A stretch of 64,000 nucleotides of DNA from Saccharomycodes ludwigii (GCF_020623625.1 NC_060205.1:737501-801500); one strand, 5' to 3'; counted from the first letter of the stretch, positions 30,421 through 42,217 are shown. Numbers and translations are program-made. Notes: generated by a model not told the origin, from the sequence alone.

Positions 30421-31896
30421 ATGACTTCTAAACCAACCATTACTACTAATAATAATAAACTTTTCTTTTTACAAAGACATAAAAAGAAATTACTAATTAC
30501 AATAATCCTATCTGTATTTACAATAATCACAACCACTTCAATAGGTGTCTATTTACTCAACAATTGGATCAAAAAACAATCTTTCAAATTACAACAAAAA
30601 AGGTTTTTAAAAGAACAAATTAAAAGGAGATTCCAACAAACTCAACAAGATTCAATATATACTGTTTATGAGTTGTTACCTGTGGTTGCAATCATTTTAA
30701 ATAATTTCCTAGATTTGGATGACATAGTCTTAACTTTGAAAAGTAATACAGTAAATACAAACAATAACACTACCACTACTACAACTGCGTCGACTAATGC
30801 TGAATCAAGTGATCCAGCTAATACTAATGGAAATACAAGTAATAGTAAGCTAGAACTATGGAACGCATTAAAAATAAAAAGTATTACGAAATTATGTGTT
30901 AGTATATACACTCTATCAAGTCTATTATTGTTAACTAGAATACAGTTGAATATTTTAGCAAGAAAAGAATATTTACAATATGATTTACAAGAGTATGGAA
31001 CTGCCACCACTAATAATAAAAGTAACAATGGTTTAATTTCATGGCTTCAGTCCTTGCTTTATATTAAGCGTTCCGATGAACAAGGAGCAAAAGAGGAGGA
31101 TAACTTGGAACTGAATATTAAGAAAAATGGCTATAATAACATGTATGATATCAAGTATTGTAACGAACAAGCATTTTTGTCATTATCCTGGTGGTTATTG
31201 AACAGGGGATATACAAAATACTCCAAAATTATAGAGGCTCAGGTACTTGAAAATTTCAATTATTTGGGGCCCAAAGATTCTTTAACTTTTCAAGAATTTA
31301 GTGTTAAAATTAGTAATATTTTATTCAAGACAAATGAACAATTATTATTAGATGGTGGCACTGTTAACGGTAACAATACCAACACTTTGTTAAGTGCAAT
31401 TTTATTACCTGCTACTTCATTAGAACAATTTGTGTTGCAACAATCAGTTAACCCTCAAGTGCTAAAAATATTAAATCAAGATAATGCGAATAATAATCTT
31501 GAGTTTAGAGAATTAGTTGACGAGACTAAAAAAATTATACAAAGTACCGCTTCCTCTATAGTTTTAGAGACTTTGGTTAATGAATCTTTCCAATATTTAA
31601 TGAACCAAATAGAACAAAGATGCTTGTTTAAACTGGCTAAGAAAAGAAGTAATAATTCTAGTAATGATAAAGATGACAATAGTGTTGTCGAAGCTACATT
31701 TCAAATTGCTTTATTATCTCTAAGTTGTAAAGACATAATAGATAAGAATATACTAGTGAATAACAGTGATGGTGATATACTATCCTTAAGTGGTTCTACC
31801 AATACAACCACTGAAAATAATAGTTCTTTATTGAATAAAATAGATTCGATACCCGAGTTAGATGATTTAAGTGCTAGTGTATATAGTAATATCTAA
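30421..31896 (+). CDS. PEX3: Pex3, peroxisomal membrane biogenesis protein
   Basis: Pex3 anchors Pex19 at the peroxisome (and ER) membrane for insertion of peroxisomal membrane proteins, and also serves inheritance and pexophagy. The 491-residue protein has a short N-terminal tail, one membrane segment near 20-46 (LLITIILSVFTIITTTSIGVYLL), then the typical basic helix (KQSFKLQQKRFLKEQIKRRFQQTQQDSI) and a helical cytosolic domain with Leu-rich stretches. Thr/Asn-rich insertions near 105-140 and the end make it longer than S. cerevisiae Pex3 (441). PEX3 is next to SKP1 and UBX5 in S. cerevisiae; here it is separated from SKP1 by an inverted block. Confidence 0.93.
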   Translation: MTSKPTITTNNNKLFFLQRHKKKLLITIILSVFTIITTTSIGVYLLNNWIKKQSFKLQQKRFLKEQIKRRFQQTQQDSIYTVYELLPVVAIILNNFLDLDDIVLTLKSNTVNTNNNTTTTTTASTNAESSDPANTNGNTSNSKLELWNALKIKSITKLCVSIYTLSSLLLLTRIQLNILARKEYLQYDLQEYGTATTNNKSNNGLISWLQSLLYIKRSDEQGAKEEDNLELNIKKNGYNNMYDIKYCNEQAFLSLSWWLLNRGYTKYSKIIEAQVLENFNYLGPKDSLTFQEFSVKISNILFKTNEQLLLDGGTVNGNNTNTLLSAILLPATSLEQFVLQQSVNPQVLKILNQDNANNNLEFRELVDETKKIIQSTASSIVLETLVNESFQYLMNQIEQRCLFKLAKKRSNNSSNDKDDNSVVEATFQIALLSLSCKDIIDKNILVNNSDGDILSLSGSTNTTTENNSSLLNKIDSIPELDDLSASVYSNI

Positions 31897-32426
31897 TATA
31901 TTATTTAATATTCGACTGCATAACAATACTATTTAGTTTCCTCCTCCATTAGGAATTGAGGGATAATATTTAATTTTAGATTCAAGAAAAGTGGTTTTTT
32001 TCAATAAGATGATAAAGAATTGAAATAATGTGTTAATATATTTGTTTGTTAATTCTAATAACAGGTGTGATTTTCAATAGATGGGTAATATAGAAAAGAG
32101 GATATCTTCATTATTTACTTGAACAATTTTAATTTTTAATTTTTACTTTTTTTAATTCGTTTATAGTGTAAATCGGTCGATGCATTTTTCTATGGAAATG
32201 GAAAAAAAAAAAAAAAATTTTTTTCTTTTTCTTTTTTAATGAGTAATAAAAAAAAAAAAAAAAACAATATGCTTTGATTGATTTGTCTATTTCTTTTGCT
32301 TTATTAACTATTTATTTGACTTTTAACATTTAACATCTACAAGATCTTTTCTTTTTACATATAGATAAAATTAATAAAAGTTAAAAGCTACAAAGAAAAA
32401 AAAAATATATATATCACGATACAAAT
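31897..32426. promoter_or_regulatory. MES1 upstream region and PEX3 3' region
   Basis: The gap has AT-rich sequence after PEX3, then adjacent poly(A) and poly(T) tracts (about 32199-32240), more poly(A) (32250-32266) and an A-rich leader with a short ATATAT block before the MES1 ATG. It coincides with the right breakpoint of the inferred 19-kb inversion. No gene is seen. Confidence 0.4.
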
Positions 32427-34670
32427 ATGAAGATTTCGTTTGATAAAGAAAAGTCACATTCTCACAAATTGCAATTTGCCAATAATATTAAAATAGCCTT
32501 AGCTATCGAATTTGCAAATAAAAATAAGAATCCATCGTTAACTATTGATCCTGAAAATACCAAAGCAGAATTAGTTTCAGATAATTTCAAATTATTCAAC
32601 ACTACTGCCATTTTACAATACGTTTTAAATGATTTTAATGTCGACAAATACGCCATCACCACACTAGAACCATTATTATACAAGGAAACATCATCACACT
32701 CAAAGGAAGTTGTTACTAAGGCCATCGAAATTATTTTTTCTGGTAACAATAGCGACGTTTTCCCAGTCACTGCTTCCAACTTAATTGTTTTCGCTGACGC
32801 TTATGCTTTGGATGCTGATCAATTTTCCACCTATAAAAACTTACCAGATATCCTAACCAACGCGTTAAAAGTTGCTAGAACTCAAACTCCACGTCAATCA
32901 TCTGAGTTTAAACATTCAGGTGCTGTCAACATCGATGAAACCTTTAAAGTTTTAAAAAATACTACCACTGATGGTAAAATTCTACCAAGGGAAAATGAGA
33001 AAAATATTTTGGTCACTTCAGCTTTACCATATGTCAATAATGTTCCTCATTTAGGTAACATAATTGGTAGTGTTTTAAGTGCCGATATTTATGCTCGGTA
33101 TTGTAAGGCCAGAAATTACAACACTTTGTTTATTTGTGGTACCGATGAATACGGTACCGCTACTGAGACAAAAGCTCTGGAGGAAAAGGTTTCCCCTAAG
33201 GAATTGTGTGACAAATACCACAAAATTCACGCCCAAGTTTATGATTGGTTTCAAATCGGGTTTGATCGTTTTGGTAGAACAACAACTCCAAAACAGACCA
33301 TTATTGCCCAAGATATTTTCACCAAATTAAATAACAATGGATTTTTGGAGGAAAAATCCATGAAGCAATTGTATTGTCCAGAACATAAAGCTTACTTAGC
33401 TGACAGGTATGTTGAAGGTGAATGTCCTAAATGTCATTATGAAGATGCTCGCGGTGATCAATGTGATAAGTGCGGTGGCTTATTGGATCCATTTGAACTA
33501 ATCAACCCACGTTGCAAATTGGATAACGCCACACCAGAACCAAGAAACTCCGAACACATATTTTTATGTTTAGATAAGTTAGAAGGTGAAATTAAAAAAT
33601 GGGTGGACAAAGCCAGTGAAGAAGGGGAATGGAGCAAAAATTCCAAGACTATTACTCAGTCTTGGTTAAAGGAAGGTTTACAACCACGGTGTATCACCAG
33701 AGACTTGGTTTGGGGTACTCCAGTTCCGCTAGAAAAGTACAAGAACAAAGTTTTGTACGTTTGGTTTGATGCTACAATTGGATATGTTTCTATAACTGCT
33801 AATTACACGGATGATTGGAAAAAATGGTGGAAAAATCCGGAAAATGTTAAATTGTACCAATTTATGGGCAAAGATAATGTCCCATTCCACTCTGTAATTT
33901 TCCCAGGTTCTCAATTGGGTACAAAAGAAAATTGGACAATGTTGCATCATTTAAGTACCACAGAATATTTGCAATATGAAGGTGGTAAGTTTTCCAAGAG
34001 TAGAGGTATCGGTGTCTTCGGTAACAATGCTCAAGAAATCGGAGTTTCTCCAAGTGTTTGGAGATATTATTTGGCTTCTGTTAGACCAGAATCCAGTGAT
34101 TCTCAGTTTTCTTGGAGTGATTTTGTCACCAGAAATAATAGTGAATTGTTGGCCAATTTGGGTAATTTGGTTAACAGACTGGTCAAATTTGTTAATGCAA
34201 AATATAATGGTGTTGTTCCTGACTATGACATCAAAAACTTGGATAACTTTTCTGGGTTGACAAGCGATATAAACAAGATCTTGGAGTCTTATATTGACGA
34301 AATGGAACATACTCATGAAAAACGTGGATTAGAACTAGCCATGTCTTTAAGTTCTCGCGGTAACTTGTTTTTGCAAGAAAACAAATTGGATAACAGTTTG
34401 TTTTCTGAATTTCCAGCAAAATCTGACGCTGTTGTTGGTGTTGGTTTGAATATTATTTACACTGTTGCTTCCGTTATCTGTCCATTTATGCCAGAAACAG
34501 CTGAATTGATTTATAAAATGTTGAATGCTCCTGCTTTAAAAATTGACAATAAATTCCACCTATCTATTTTGGGTGGTCACAATATTAATAAAGCCGAATA
34601 TTTGTTTCAACGTATTGATGAAAAGAAAATTGATGAATGGAGATCCAAATATTCTGGACAACAAGTTTAA
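32427..34670 (+). CDS. MES1: Mes1, cytosolic methionyl-tRNA synthetase
   Basis: Mes1 charges initiator and elongator tRNA-Met. The 747-residue length equals that of S. cerevisiae Mes1 (751). The N-terminal 170 residues form the GST-like domain that binds Arc1 in yeast. The catalytic core has TSALPYVNNVPHLGN near 194-210 (HIGH motif as HLGN), a zinc-knuckle insertion near 316-355 with CPEH, CPKC and CDKC pairs, and the KMSKS loop as KFSKSRG near 519-525. The alpha-helical anticodon-binding domain follows. Codon choice is more biased toward preferred codons than in neighbouring regulatory genes, consistent with high expression. BUD32 follows on the same strand; both are also close in S. cerevisiae. 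Confidence 0.98.
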   Translation: MKISFDKEKSHSHKLQFANNIKIALAIEFANKNKNPSLTIDPENTKAELVSDNFKLFNTTAILQYVLNDFNVDKYAITTLEPLLYKETSSHSKEVVTKAIEIIFSGNNSDVFPVTASNLIVFADAYALDADQFSTYKNLPDILTNALKVARTQTPRQSSEFKHSGAVNIDETFKVLKNTTTDGKILPRENEKNILVTSALPYVNNVPHLGNIIGSVLSADIYARYCKARNYNTLFICGTDEYGTATETKALEEKVSPKELCDKYHKIHAQVYDWFQIGFDRFGRTTTPKQTIIAQDIFTKLNNNGFLEEKSMKQLYCPEHKAYLADRYVEGECPKCHYEDARGDQCDKCGGLLDPFELINPRCKLDNATPEPRNSEHIFLCLDKLEGEIKKWVDKASEEGEWSKNSKTITQSWLKEGLQPRCITRDLVWGTPVPLEKYKNKVLYVWFDATIGYVSITANYTDDWKKWWKNPENVKLYQFMGKDNVPFHSVIFPGSQLGTKENWTMLHHLSTTEYLQYEGGKFSKSRGIGVFGNNAQEIGVSPSVWRYYLASVRPESSDSQFSWSDFVTRNNSELLANLGNLVNRLVKFVNAKYNGVVPDYDIKNLDNFSGLTSDINKILESYIDEMEHTHEKRGLELAMSLSSRGNLFLQENKLDNSLFSEFPAKSDAVVGVGLNIIYTVASVICPFMPETAELIYKMLNAPALKIDNKFHLSILGGHNINKAEYLFQRIDEKKIDEWRSKYSGQQV

Positions 34671-34859
34671 ATAATAAAAAAGAGTTTATTACATAATACT
34701 TTTTTTTATTTTTATTTTTGTATAAAAGAAAACCTTTTTTTAGTTGTTTATTAGTCAACAAAACTCTTGAAATAGAAAAAAAAAAAAAAAAAAAAAAAAA
34801 GAGGAAAAAAAAAAAAGTTTTGCCTGTTTTTTTTTTTTTCTTTTTATAATTCAATATAG

Positions 34860-35771
<912 letters not shown>

Positions 35772-35780
35772 AAAAGTGTT

Positions 35781-35783
<3 letters not shown>

Positions 35784-35815
<32 letters not shown>
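35784..35815. repeat. (TA)16 microsatellite between convergent BUD32 and ABZ2
   Basis: The tract fills nearly half of the 70-bp gap between two stop codons. Being its own reverse complement, it can supply UAUAUA efficiency elements to both transcripts. Confidence 0.7.
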
Positions 35816-35816
<1 letters not shown>

Positions 35817-35841
35817 GTATGTACATATTTTTTTTTTCCGC

Positions 35842-36960
35842 CTAACTTTTAACTATCAGACCTTTAAAGCATCCTCGAATCGCATTAGATAATAAAACCT
35901 CATCACCATCTTTTAGTTTTCTAACATCTATAGATTTAACTTCACTAACCAATTTTTTCCTAAGTAAATAATATCTCATTGTTCCACATAGACAACCAGA
36001 AGATAAAGAAGGTGTATAGTAATAATATGAGGAACAATCCTTAGCAGTGTCATCTTTGTTGTTAGCGACATATTTTTTAAAATATACATTGCAAAAGGAA
36101 GTTTCCATCACTTCATAATTGGTATTATAAACCAATATTTCGCATGGTCCCTCTTTGCCCTTGTGTAATTCTAACATTCTCTCTCTTGCTCTGTTATAAT
36201 GTTGTCTTTTGGTAGTTTTAAAACTTGTAAAGGGAGAAGGAATCAATGGTTCTGTGTCAATATAAACTGTGTATATCGGTGGTACGATACTATTTTTAAA
36301 CTTCTTGCTGGTTGGCAAAACAAATCCACTAAATAGTGTATCAAGTATATAACAATCACACTCTTCTCTGTCATTTTTATTATCTAGAAGTGTCAAGGGC
36401 AATACGTGCGCTTCAATTTTAATCTGTCCAGCACGATTGATCAAAACTCTCATCTTATAGCAAATGTCATCATCTAATAGAATGTTCATTTTCTTTTGAA
36501 CATCTTCGGTATTTTCTTTCGAAGGTAATGCTTGAACTAGTAAAACCAATAATGAGTGAATGTTCAATTCATAATCCCAATTAAAATATTGTAGTGTGAA
36601 ATTTATTCTTTTCAAATGTTCACCTAGTAGGAAAAACCTCTGGTAATAGATTGACATTAAATCTTTATTATTACTCGTCTTATTATTATCATCTGGATTT
36701 ATTATTGTTTCAGTTTCATGAGCAATACTGTTACTGCTTGACAATATTAATTTTGGATCCAAAAATAAGCCAATTGATTCCAGTAAGGTTTCGATGTTGC
36801 TATTATTGTCACTAATACAATCATAAGATTTGGATAAATATGGGTCATATCTTATTGTTGTTAAAATTTCAAAATCGCTAGTACTATTAACATTGTTATA
36901 ATTGTAGTTAGCATCAATAACTTTTCTTTCTACAATATCTACTAACTCCTCTTTATTCAT
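35842..36960 (-). CDS. ABZ2: Abz2, aminodeoxychorismate lyase
   Basis: Abz2 is a PLP fold-type IV lyase that converts 4-amino-4-deoxychorismate to p-aminobenzoate in folate synthesis. The product has 372 residues against 374 in S. cerevisiae. It carries the class-IV-like segments FKTTKRQHYNRARERMLEL, CEILVYNTNYEVMETSFCNVYF and SSGCLCGTMRYYLLRK, in the usual order, and a C-terminal DEVLLSNAIRGCFKGLIV. The assignment rests on these blocks plus length and position: ABZ2 lies between HSH155 and HAS1 in S. cerevisiae, and both are in this window. Confidence 0.92.
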   Translation of the reverse strand: MNKEELVDIVERKVIDANYNYNNVNSTSDFEILTTIRYDPYLSKSYDCISDNNSNIETLLESIGLFLDPKLILSSSNSIAHETETIINPDDNNKTSNNKDLMSIYYQRFFLLGEHLKRINFTLQYFNWDYELNIHSLLVLLVQALPSKENTEDVQKKMNILLDDDICYKMRVLINRAGQIKIEAHVLPLTLLDNKNDREECDCYILDTLFSGFVLPTSKKFKNSIVPPIYTVYIDTEPLIPSPFTSFKTTKRQHYNRARERMLELHKGKEGPCEILVYNTNYEVMETSFCNVYFKKYVANNKDDTAKDCSSYYYYTPSLSSGCLCGTMRYYLLRKKLVSEVKSIDVRKLKDGDEVLLSNAIRGCFKGLIVKS

Positions 36961-37097
36961 TACGAAGGACAGAAGTTCTTTATTTGCAATTTTGTTGTTG
37001 TAAATGGATGCTTTGTATTAGTATAACACTGGAAAGACTATGTGTGTTATAACGGTAACAGCAACTACCTGACTACATTTAAACATTACTGAAAAGA

Positions 37098-37135
<38 letters not shown>

Positions 37136-37387
37136 CTTTTTCTTTTTCTTTTATTGCTCATAGAAATTTCATTAGCCCTATGATTTAGGTTTTGTCACAG
37201 AAAATTACACAGAGTCTTTCAGTGATGTTCCATATCAACCTAAAAAAAAAAAAAAAAAAAAAAAAATTAGCCGAAACAGCACCAACGTCAACCAGATTAA
37301 GATTAAGAACAAGAAATAAGAATACTTTTTTTAAACAAAATAATCAAATCATAAGCTCCAACTGTATGTATTAATATATATAACTAT
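36961..37387. promoter_or_regulatory. ABZ2 upstream region and KOG1 3' region
   Basis: This gap has (TA)n (37101-37127), a (CTTTTT)n pyrimidine tract (about 37128-37152), TTAGCCCTA (37171-37179, part of a Tbf1-like motif) and a poly(A) tract (about 37241-37266). It coincides with the left breakpoint of the inferred 14-kb inversion. No gene is seen. Confidence 0.4.
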
Positions 37388-40300
37388 TTAATAAAAATCA
37401 TTATTTGTTAGGGTCTTTTCTTCACATTTGTAAATATTAATCGACGTATCGTGCGAATTATTAGCAGCAATCATCATTCTATGTGGATGAAAAGTCAAAG
37501 AGGATAGATACGGTGATGTTCTAGAAGCTTGTGTCAAACTGCTAACCATATCTCCTAAATTTGTTGAGGTATTATTATTGTGAGAAGAACTACGATAAGT
37601 ATTTTTAAATTGTGCTATTAAATCGCCTGAAGTAGTCCATATCTTAATTTTTCTACTACCAGATGCAATAATAGGCGCATGTTCATGCACTTGCATTGTA
37701 ACCATAGAGCTTTTGCTGTCTTTAGAAATCACATTATTACTTGTTATATTAGTATTGAAATTGGTTGTGGAATTGCCGGCTGAATTACTCATAGTAGGTA
37801 TGACGCCACCGTTACCATTCATATCAGTCATTTGCTCATTAAACCCTAGAACAGGGTCTTGGTATCTAATATCCCATAATTCAATAACACCATTGGAATT
37901 CCCACTGACCAACTCTCTGTAACCACCCCTTTGCATATGGACATTGGTGATCCAAGAAGACTTGCCGCATTTACTGCCCACTCCGGAACGCCACAACCTA
38001 ATCATAGAGTCCCTTGGGTTTAATCTGCGATCGTAGCATCTTAAACTACCATCGGAAAACCCAGCAACAAATATATTACCCGATAATTGATCAGATGTTA
38101 GTGATGTTACTAAAGATGATGTTTTTGCAGGTATATCAACTTCCACGTTTTCTGTCAAAGCATCCCAAACCCTAATGATTTTGACATCACCAGTTACCAA
38201 CAAAGTACCACGTATCTGTTGCCATTCAGTTAATAGACCTGTTGATCTTGGCGTCAGTAGCATATCGGTCAATCCCCTCCATGAAGAAACCATTTCTACG
38301 TTGTCCACATCGTGAAAATTCTTGAAAATTTTTATAATCCCATCAGAGGAGCCGGTTACCAATAGGGGAACATCATCTTCATTTATAAAATCCATGTCAG
38401 TAATCTTGGTACCAAAGGGGTTTTCATTACAAAATGTGGATAATATAACGTCATTTTCCCAATCATAACATCTGATATTATCTCTGTCGTCTGCAGTTAC
38501 CAAATAGTCTTCAAATTGAGTAAATTTGAATATTTTTGGGTGTGTTTTGTTGTAAGCAGTTCGGTATATAGCATTCCACTCGCCATACAATGATAATTCC
38601 TTTTTATTTTGTGTTTTTTTGATTATATTATCATTTCTATACTTCCGCCATTCTCTTGCCTGATAAACAGTACTGCCTGGCTCATCATCTTCATCTTTCT
38701 TCATTTGGGGTTCTTGGAAATATTCCTTAGAGTAATCTATAAATGTAGACTCTATTGGAATATCAATGTCATATAAAGAGGCGGGCGGAGTGTGATATTC
38801 AAATCTTGGTGTGCGTGGTTTATGTTCGACCCCATATGGCACATTTAACAAAGATAGTTTGGCCAATTTTCTGCTAATTCCGCCATTAGCACTGGTGTCG
38901 CTTGCAATCATGCTATTAGAAGTTCCAGGCCTATCATTCTTATCGTTATTACGTTCAACATAACACTCACGAGCAAATCCATGTAAAACTTTGATGAACC
39001 TTGCCGTTAGTGTTTTAGGCTCATCTTCATCCTTGTTATCACTACCATTGGAATTTTTGCTTATGTCTTTATTAAAATCTTTACCATTTCCGAATATTAA
39101 TTTTGGTTGATAATTTCTATTTTTTGCCGTTGAAAATTCATCGATTATGTTTTTATCACTGCTACTCTGGTTATTGGTGTTAATGTTGGAAGTAGTGTTA
39201 AAAATATTGATGTTGCGTCCACCAACTTCATTTCTTTTTATGAAATATTTTTCCATTTCTACAACAATGCTACCTAAATCAGCGTTTTCATTCATAGCCA
39301 ACAAAATATAATTAATCACAGTTTCCGCGTTATACTTGATTTCCGGATGCGGGTCATCGGACAAAATTAAGACAGATTTCCATATGGTATTAAAAATGGA
39401 GTTTTGTCCCACCAAATCGTTCTTTTTATGTTCATCACGCATGCCGCCAACACCACCTGGCACTTCCAAAGATAAAATTTCTTCAAGTAATTCATTAAAT
39501 GCAATGACAATAAAAAAATTGATGTAGGTGTTAACCACCTTGGATAGAAACTTAATTAACTCTTTACGAACAATAGGAGAACCATCATTTAGCAAGCTTA
39601 GTGCAGAAACAATTATTTTCACCTCTTGTAATTTTATCTCTTTAATGGCAAAATTTTGTAATAAGTGTAAATCTATTTGTATTCTATGCAAATGTTGTTG
39701 AATTCGATGATGATAATTGCTATTTTGTTGCTGCTGTGGTGGATTATTTTGAATCATTAAATGTTGTTGTTGTAAAGTGTTAGCTTGAGACGTTAAATTC
39801 ATATGCGTTTTAGCGATTAATTCAGTTTCATCTTCGTCAGAAAGAAAATTTGATAAACTTACTATGGCAGAGCATCTAACTTCTGGTACTGGGTCCTTTA
39901 ATGATTTGATTAGAGTTGCAAAAATATCAAACTGCCTCTCTAATTTGTTATGCAAACATGCAATCTTGTATAGTGGGTTTCTTTTGTATAATTCACCAAC
40001 CAAAATGATACACCATTGTCTCAACATTGGTGTATCTGAGACATCAATTAGATTTTTCAAATGTGGTAAGATATCAGCATTAAAACAACATCTCTGGCCA
40101 ACCTCAAAGTCCCTTGCAAATGAAGTCAAAATAAAGGCAGCCATGGCTTTTTGTTCGTCACTTATGTGAAATGTTTGTTGTTGAGCTGCACTGCCGCTTG
40201 AAGCTTGTTGATATCTTTGTGAAGCTGAACTTACCGGAACATTTAAAACCAACCCATTGGATGAGTTTCTACCATTGTAATGTTGTTGCTGAAGTATTTC

Positions 40301-42217
40301 AGGACACAATATTCGTACAAAATACATATAACCATCCTCTTTAATTAGTTCCTCCTGTGTATTTTCGTGATCAATAGACATGATTCTTGCCCAGATAAAA
40401 ACTAAAATTGGCTTCATTTCGTTGGAGGGCCCTTGTAACAACTTTAAGACATAGGGGAAAATACCGATTGATAAAGATAAATATACCGCCCAAGGACCCA
40501 AATCCAAAAATTTTGATAATAAAATCAAAGCTCTATTACGGTGTAGTTGTGATAATAAAACTTGTAATACTATAGGCAATTGTTCAGGGGGATTTCTTGT
40601 ATTTGAACCATATTTCAACCATAGCTCAAATGCTGTTAAGTTTTGAACAAAAAAGTCAGAATACTGCTGATAAGAGGTATTATTAGCCGGTAGATTGCTC
40701 AGGTTGTTGTTGTTGTTGTTGTTGTTGTTATTGTTGGTATTGGAATTCTGAATCAATTGGCTATTACCACCAGCTGTTTGATTCACCAAGGACATTGTAC
40801 TCAGCGAACCAATACTTGATTTATATTTATTTAGCACATCGTTCGGTTTTGTTTTTGGATTTAACAACATCTGTTGGGAATCCGGATCTGTTGGATTTTT
40901 CATACTTTCTATTAGTTTGGTTAAAACCTGATCAATAGCCAAGTACCATGAGTCCCACATGGGGTGGTCTATAACCGAATTTGGCAAAGGGGGATCGGAG
41001 ATGGGGTGGCAATTATACGAAGCCATTAATCTTTTCGCCAGTAGAAAATTTCTAAACAAAGCAGCAACAATTAAATCATGTCTAAATAGCTTGTTGAATA
41101 ATGGTCTGGGTAAAGAAGTCCAAGCAATTGTGTCCGTAATAGCTGTGAAAATCCAATTTAACTCGCCCAAGGGAGTCCTCCTATCTGAACTTTTCCCAGG
41201 AATCGTAATATCGGGTAATTTTGTAAAATTCTTTCCATCCGGATTTCTAATATTGTCATGATTTTGAAATAACATTGCATATTTTGTATCTTTCAATGGT
41301 GATTGCATCAAATAAACTTTCACACTTATTTCTATAGGTGAAGTTAAACACGCGGTGAATAAATCAGCTGGCAATTCCTCATTCATGGGTAACAGTTCAT
41401 CTTCTCTACAAGAGGCCAGTTGGAAACATTCCTTGTAGGCTTCGGTTGGAGAAGAAGCTGCTGAATCATGTCTTCCCTCTCTGTCATCTTTTAATCTTTT
41501 TGCAGTAAATTTTTGAAAATTTTCAACAATGTTCCCGGCTTGATTACAATCCCACACATAAATAGCAGGTGCACCCAACCACGTTTGTAAATCATACAAA
41601 GATACAGGAATATATTGTGTATATCTTCTATTGAAAACCCAAATTTCACCAGATGGTGTTGGTTTGGGAACACCATGACCATTATAATGGAATAAAACTC
41701 TTTCTGTCTTTGCGGCTCTTCTTAGAGTATTGCAAAACCTTTTTAAATCTTCCACGCAAGGATCTAATGCCTGCTTGTATTTAGTTTTAGATGAAAGCAT
41801 TTCATAACGAGATTGTAAAGCTTTACCGATTGCCTCGATTGCCTTTTTGGAATCCTGAAAATTTAAGGGATCAACCCAAGATTCCAATATAGCACAAGGT
41901 TGTGTTTTGATTACATCTGGTGGATCCACACCTAAATGAAGACATAAAATTAAAGCTGCAGCAACTGTTTTTACTCTTTCTTTTCCGATTTTCCAATTTT
42001 CTATTGGCTGGTAAAATTTGTCTTTATCTTGTAGTTTTTCCTTTTCTGGAACTGGGTTTGCATTTGTTCTATGTCTTTTGTCATCGAAATAAAAGATGAA
42101 ATTTGTAGCCAATTCAGTTAAATATTGTTCAGATTCGTATTCTTCTTCAAAACCGTGTCTTGGATTTTGGTTCAATGGTTTTAGTAGTATCTGATCAGAA
42201 CTACTAGATGCAGTCAT
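37388..42217 (-). CDS. KOG1: Kog1/Raptor, TORC1 subunit
   Basis: Kog1 is the substrate-recruiting Raptor subunit of TOR complex 1 at the vacuole. The 1,609-residue product (S. cerevisiae 1,557) has the N-terminal raptor-conserved, caspase-like domain at about 60-400 (VAAALILCLHLGVDPPDVIKTQPCA; FHYNGHGVPKPTPSGEIWVFN near 176-196), armadillo/HEAT repeats in the middle (AVYLSLSIGIFPYVLKLLQ; VPEVRCSAIVSLSNFL), and a WD40 propeller from about 1250 to the end (LVTGSSDGIIKIFKNFHD; FVAGFSDGSLRCYDRR; LVSGNSNGVIELWDIR). Poly-Asn and Gln-rich stretches are inserted between domains. It is divergent from ELP5 as in S. cerevisiae. Confidence 0.97.
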   Translation of the reverse strand: MTASSSSDQILLKPLNQNPRHGFEEEYESEQYLTELATNFIFYFDDKRHRTNANPVPEKEKLQDKDKFYQPIENWKIGKERVKTVAAALILCLHLGVDPPDVIKTQPCAILESWVDPLNFQDSKKAIEAIGKALQSRYEMLSSKTKYKQALDPCVEDLKRFCNTLRRAAKTERVLFHYNGHGVPKPTPSGEIWVFNRRYTQYIPVSLYDLQTWLGAPAIYVWDCNQAGNIVENFQKFTAKRLKDDREGRHDSAASSPTEAYKECFQLASCREDELLPMNEELPADLFTACLTSPIEISVKVYLMQSPLKDTKYAMLFQNHDNIRNPDGKNFTKLPDITIPGKSSDRRTPLGELNWIFTAITDTIAWTSLPRPLFNKLFRHDLIVAALFRNFLLAKRLMASYNCHPISDPPLPNSVIDHPMWDSWYLAIDQVLTKLIESMKNPTDPDSQQMLLNPKTKPNDVLNKYKSSIGSLSTMSLVNQTAGGNSQLIQNSNTNNNNNNNNNNNLSNLPANNTSYQQYSDFFVQNLTAFELWLKYGSNTRNPPEQLPIVLQVLLSQLHRNRALILLSKFLDLGPWAVYLSLSIGIFPYVLKLLQGPSNEMKPILVFIWARIMSIDHENTQEELIKEDGYMYFVRILCPEILQQQHYNGRNSSNGLVLNVPVSSASQRYQQASSGSAAQQQTFHISDEQKAMAAFILTSFARDFEVGQRCCFNADILPHLKNLIDVSDTPMLRQWCIILVGELYKRNPLYKIACLHNKLERQFDIFATLIKSLKDPVPEVRCSAIVSLSNFLSDEDETELIAKTHMNLTSQANTLQQQHLMIQNNPPQQQQNSNYHHRIQQHLHRIQIDLHLLQNFAIKEIKLQEVKIIVSALSLLNDGSPIVRKELIKFLSKVVNTYINFFIVIAFNELLEEILSLEVPGGVGGMRDEHKKNDLVGQNSIFNTIWKSVLILSDDPHPEIKYNAETVINYILLAMNENADLGSIVVEMEKYFIKRNEVGGRNINIFNTTSNINTNNQSSSDKNIIDEFSTAKNRNYQPKLIFGNGKDFNKDISKNSNGSDNKDEDEPKTLTARFIKVLHGFARECYVERNNDKNDRPGTSNSMIASDTSANGGISRKLAKLSLLNVPYGVEHKPRTPRFEYHTPPASLYDIDIPIESTFIDYSKEYFQEPQMKKDEDDEPGSTVYQAREWRKYRNDNIIKKTQNKKELSLYGEWNAIYRTAYNKTHPKIFKFTQFEDYLVTADDRDNIRCYDWENDVILSTFCNENPFGTKITDMDFINEDDVPLLVTGSSDGIIKIFKNFHDVDNVEMVSSWRGLTDMLLTPRSTGLLTEWQQIRGTLLVTGDVKIIRVWDALTENVEVDIPAKTSSLVTSLTSDQLSGNIFVAGFSDGSLRCYDRRLNPRDSMIRLWRSGVGSKCGKSSWITNVHMQRGGYRELVSGNSNGVIELWDIRYQDPVLGFNEQMTDMNGNGGVIPTMSNSAGNSTTNFNTNITSNNVISKDSKSSMVTMQVHEHAPIIASGSRKIKIWTTSGDLIAQFKNTYRSSSHNNNTSTNLGDMVSSLTQASRTSPYLSSLTFHPHRMMIAANNSHDTSINIYKCEEKTLTNNDFY

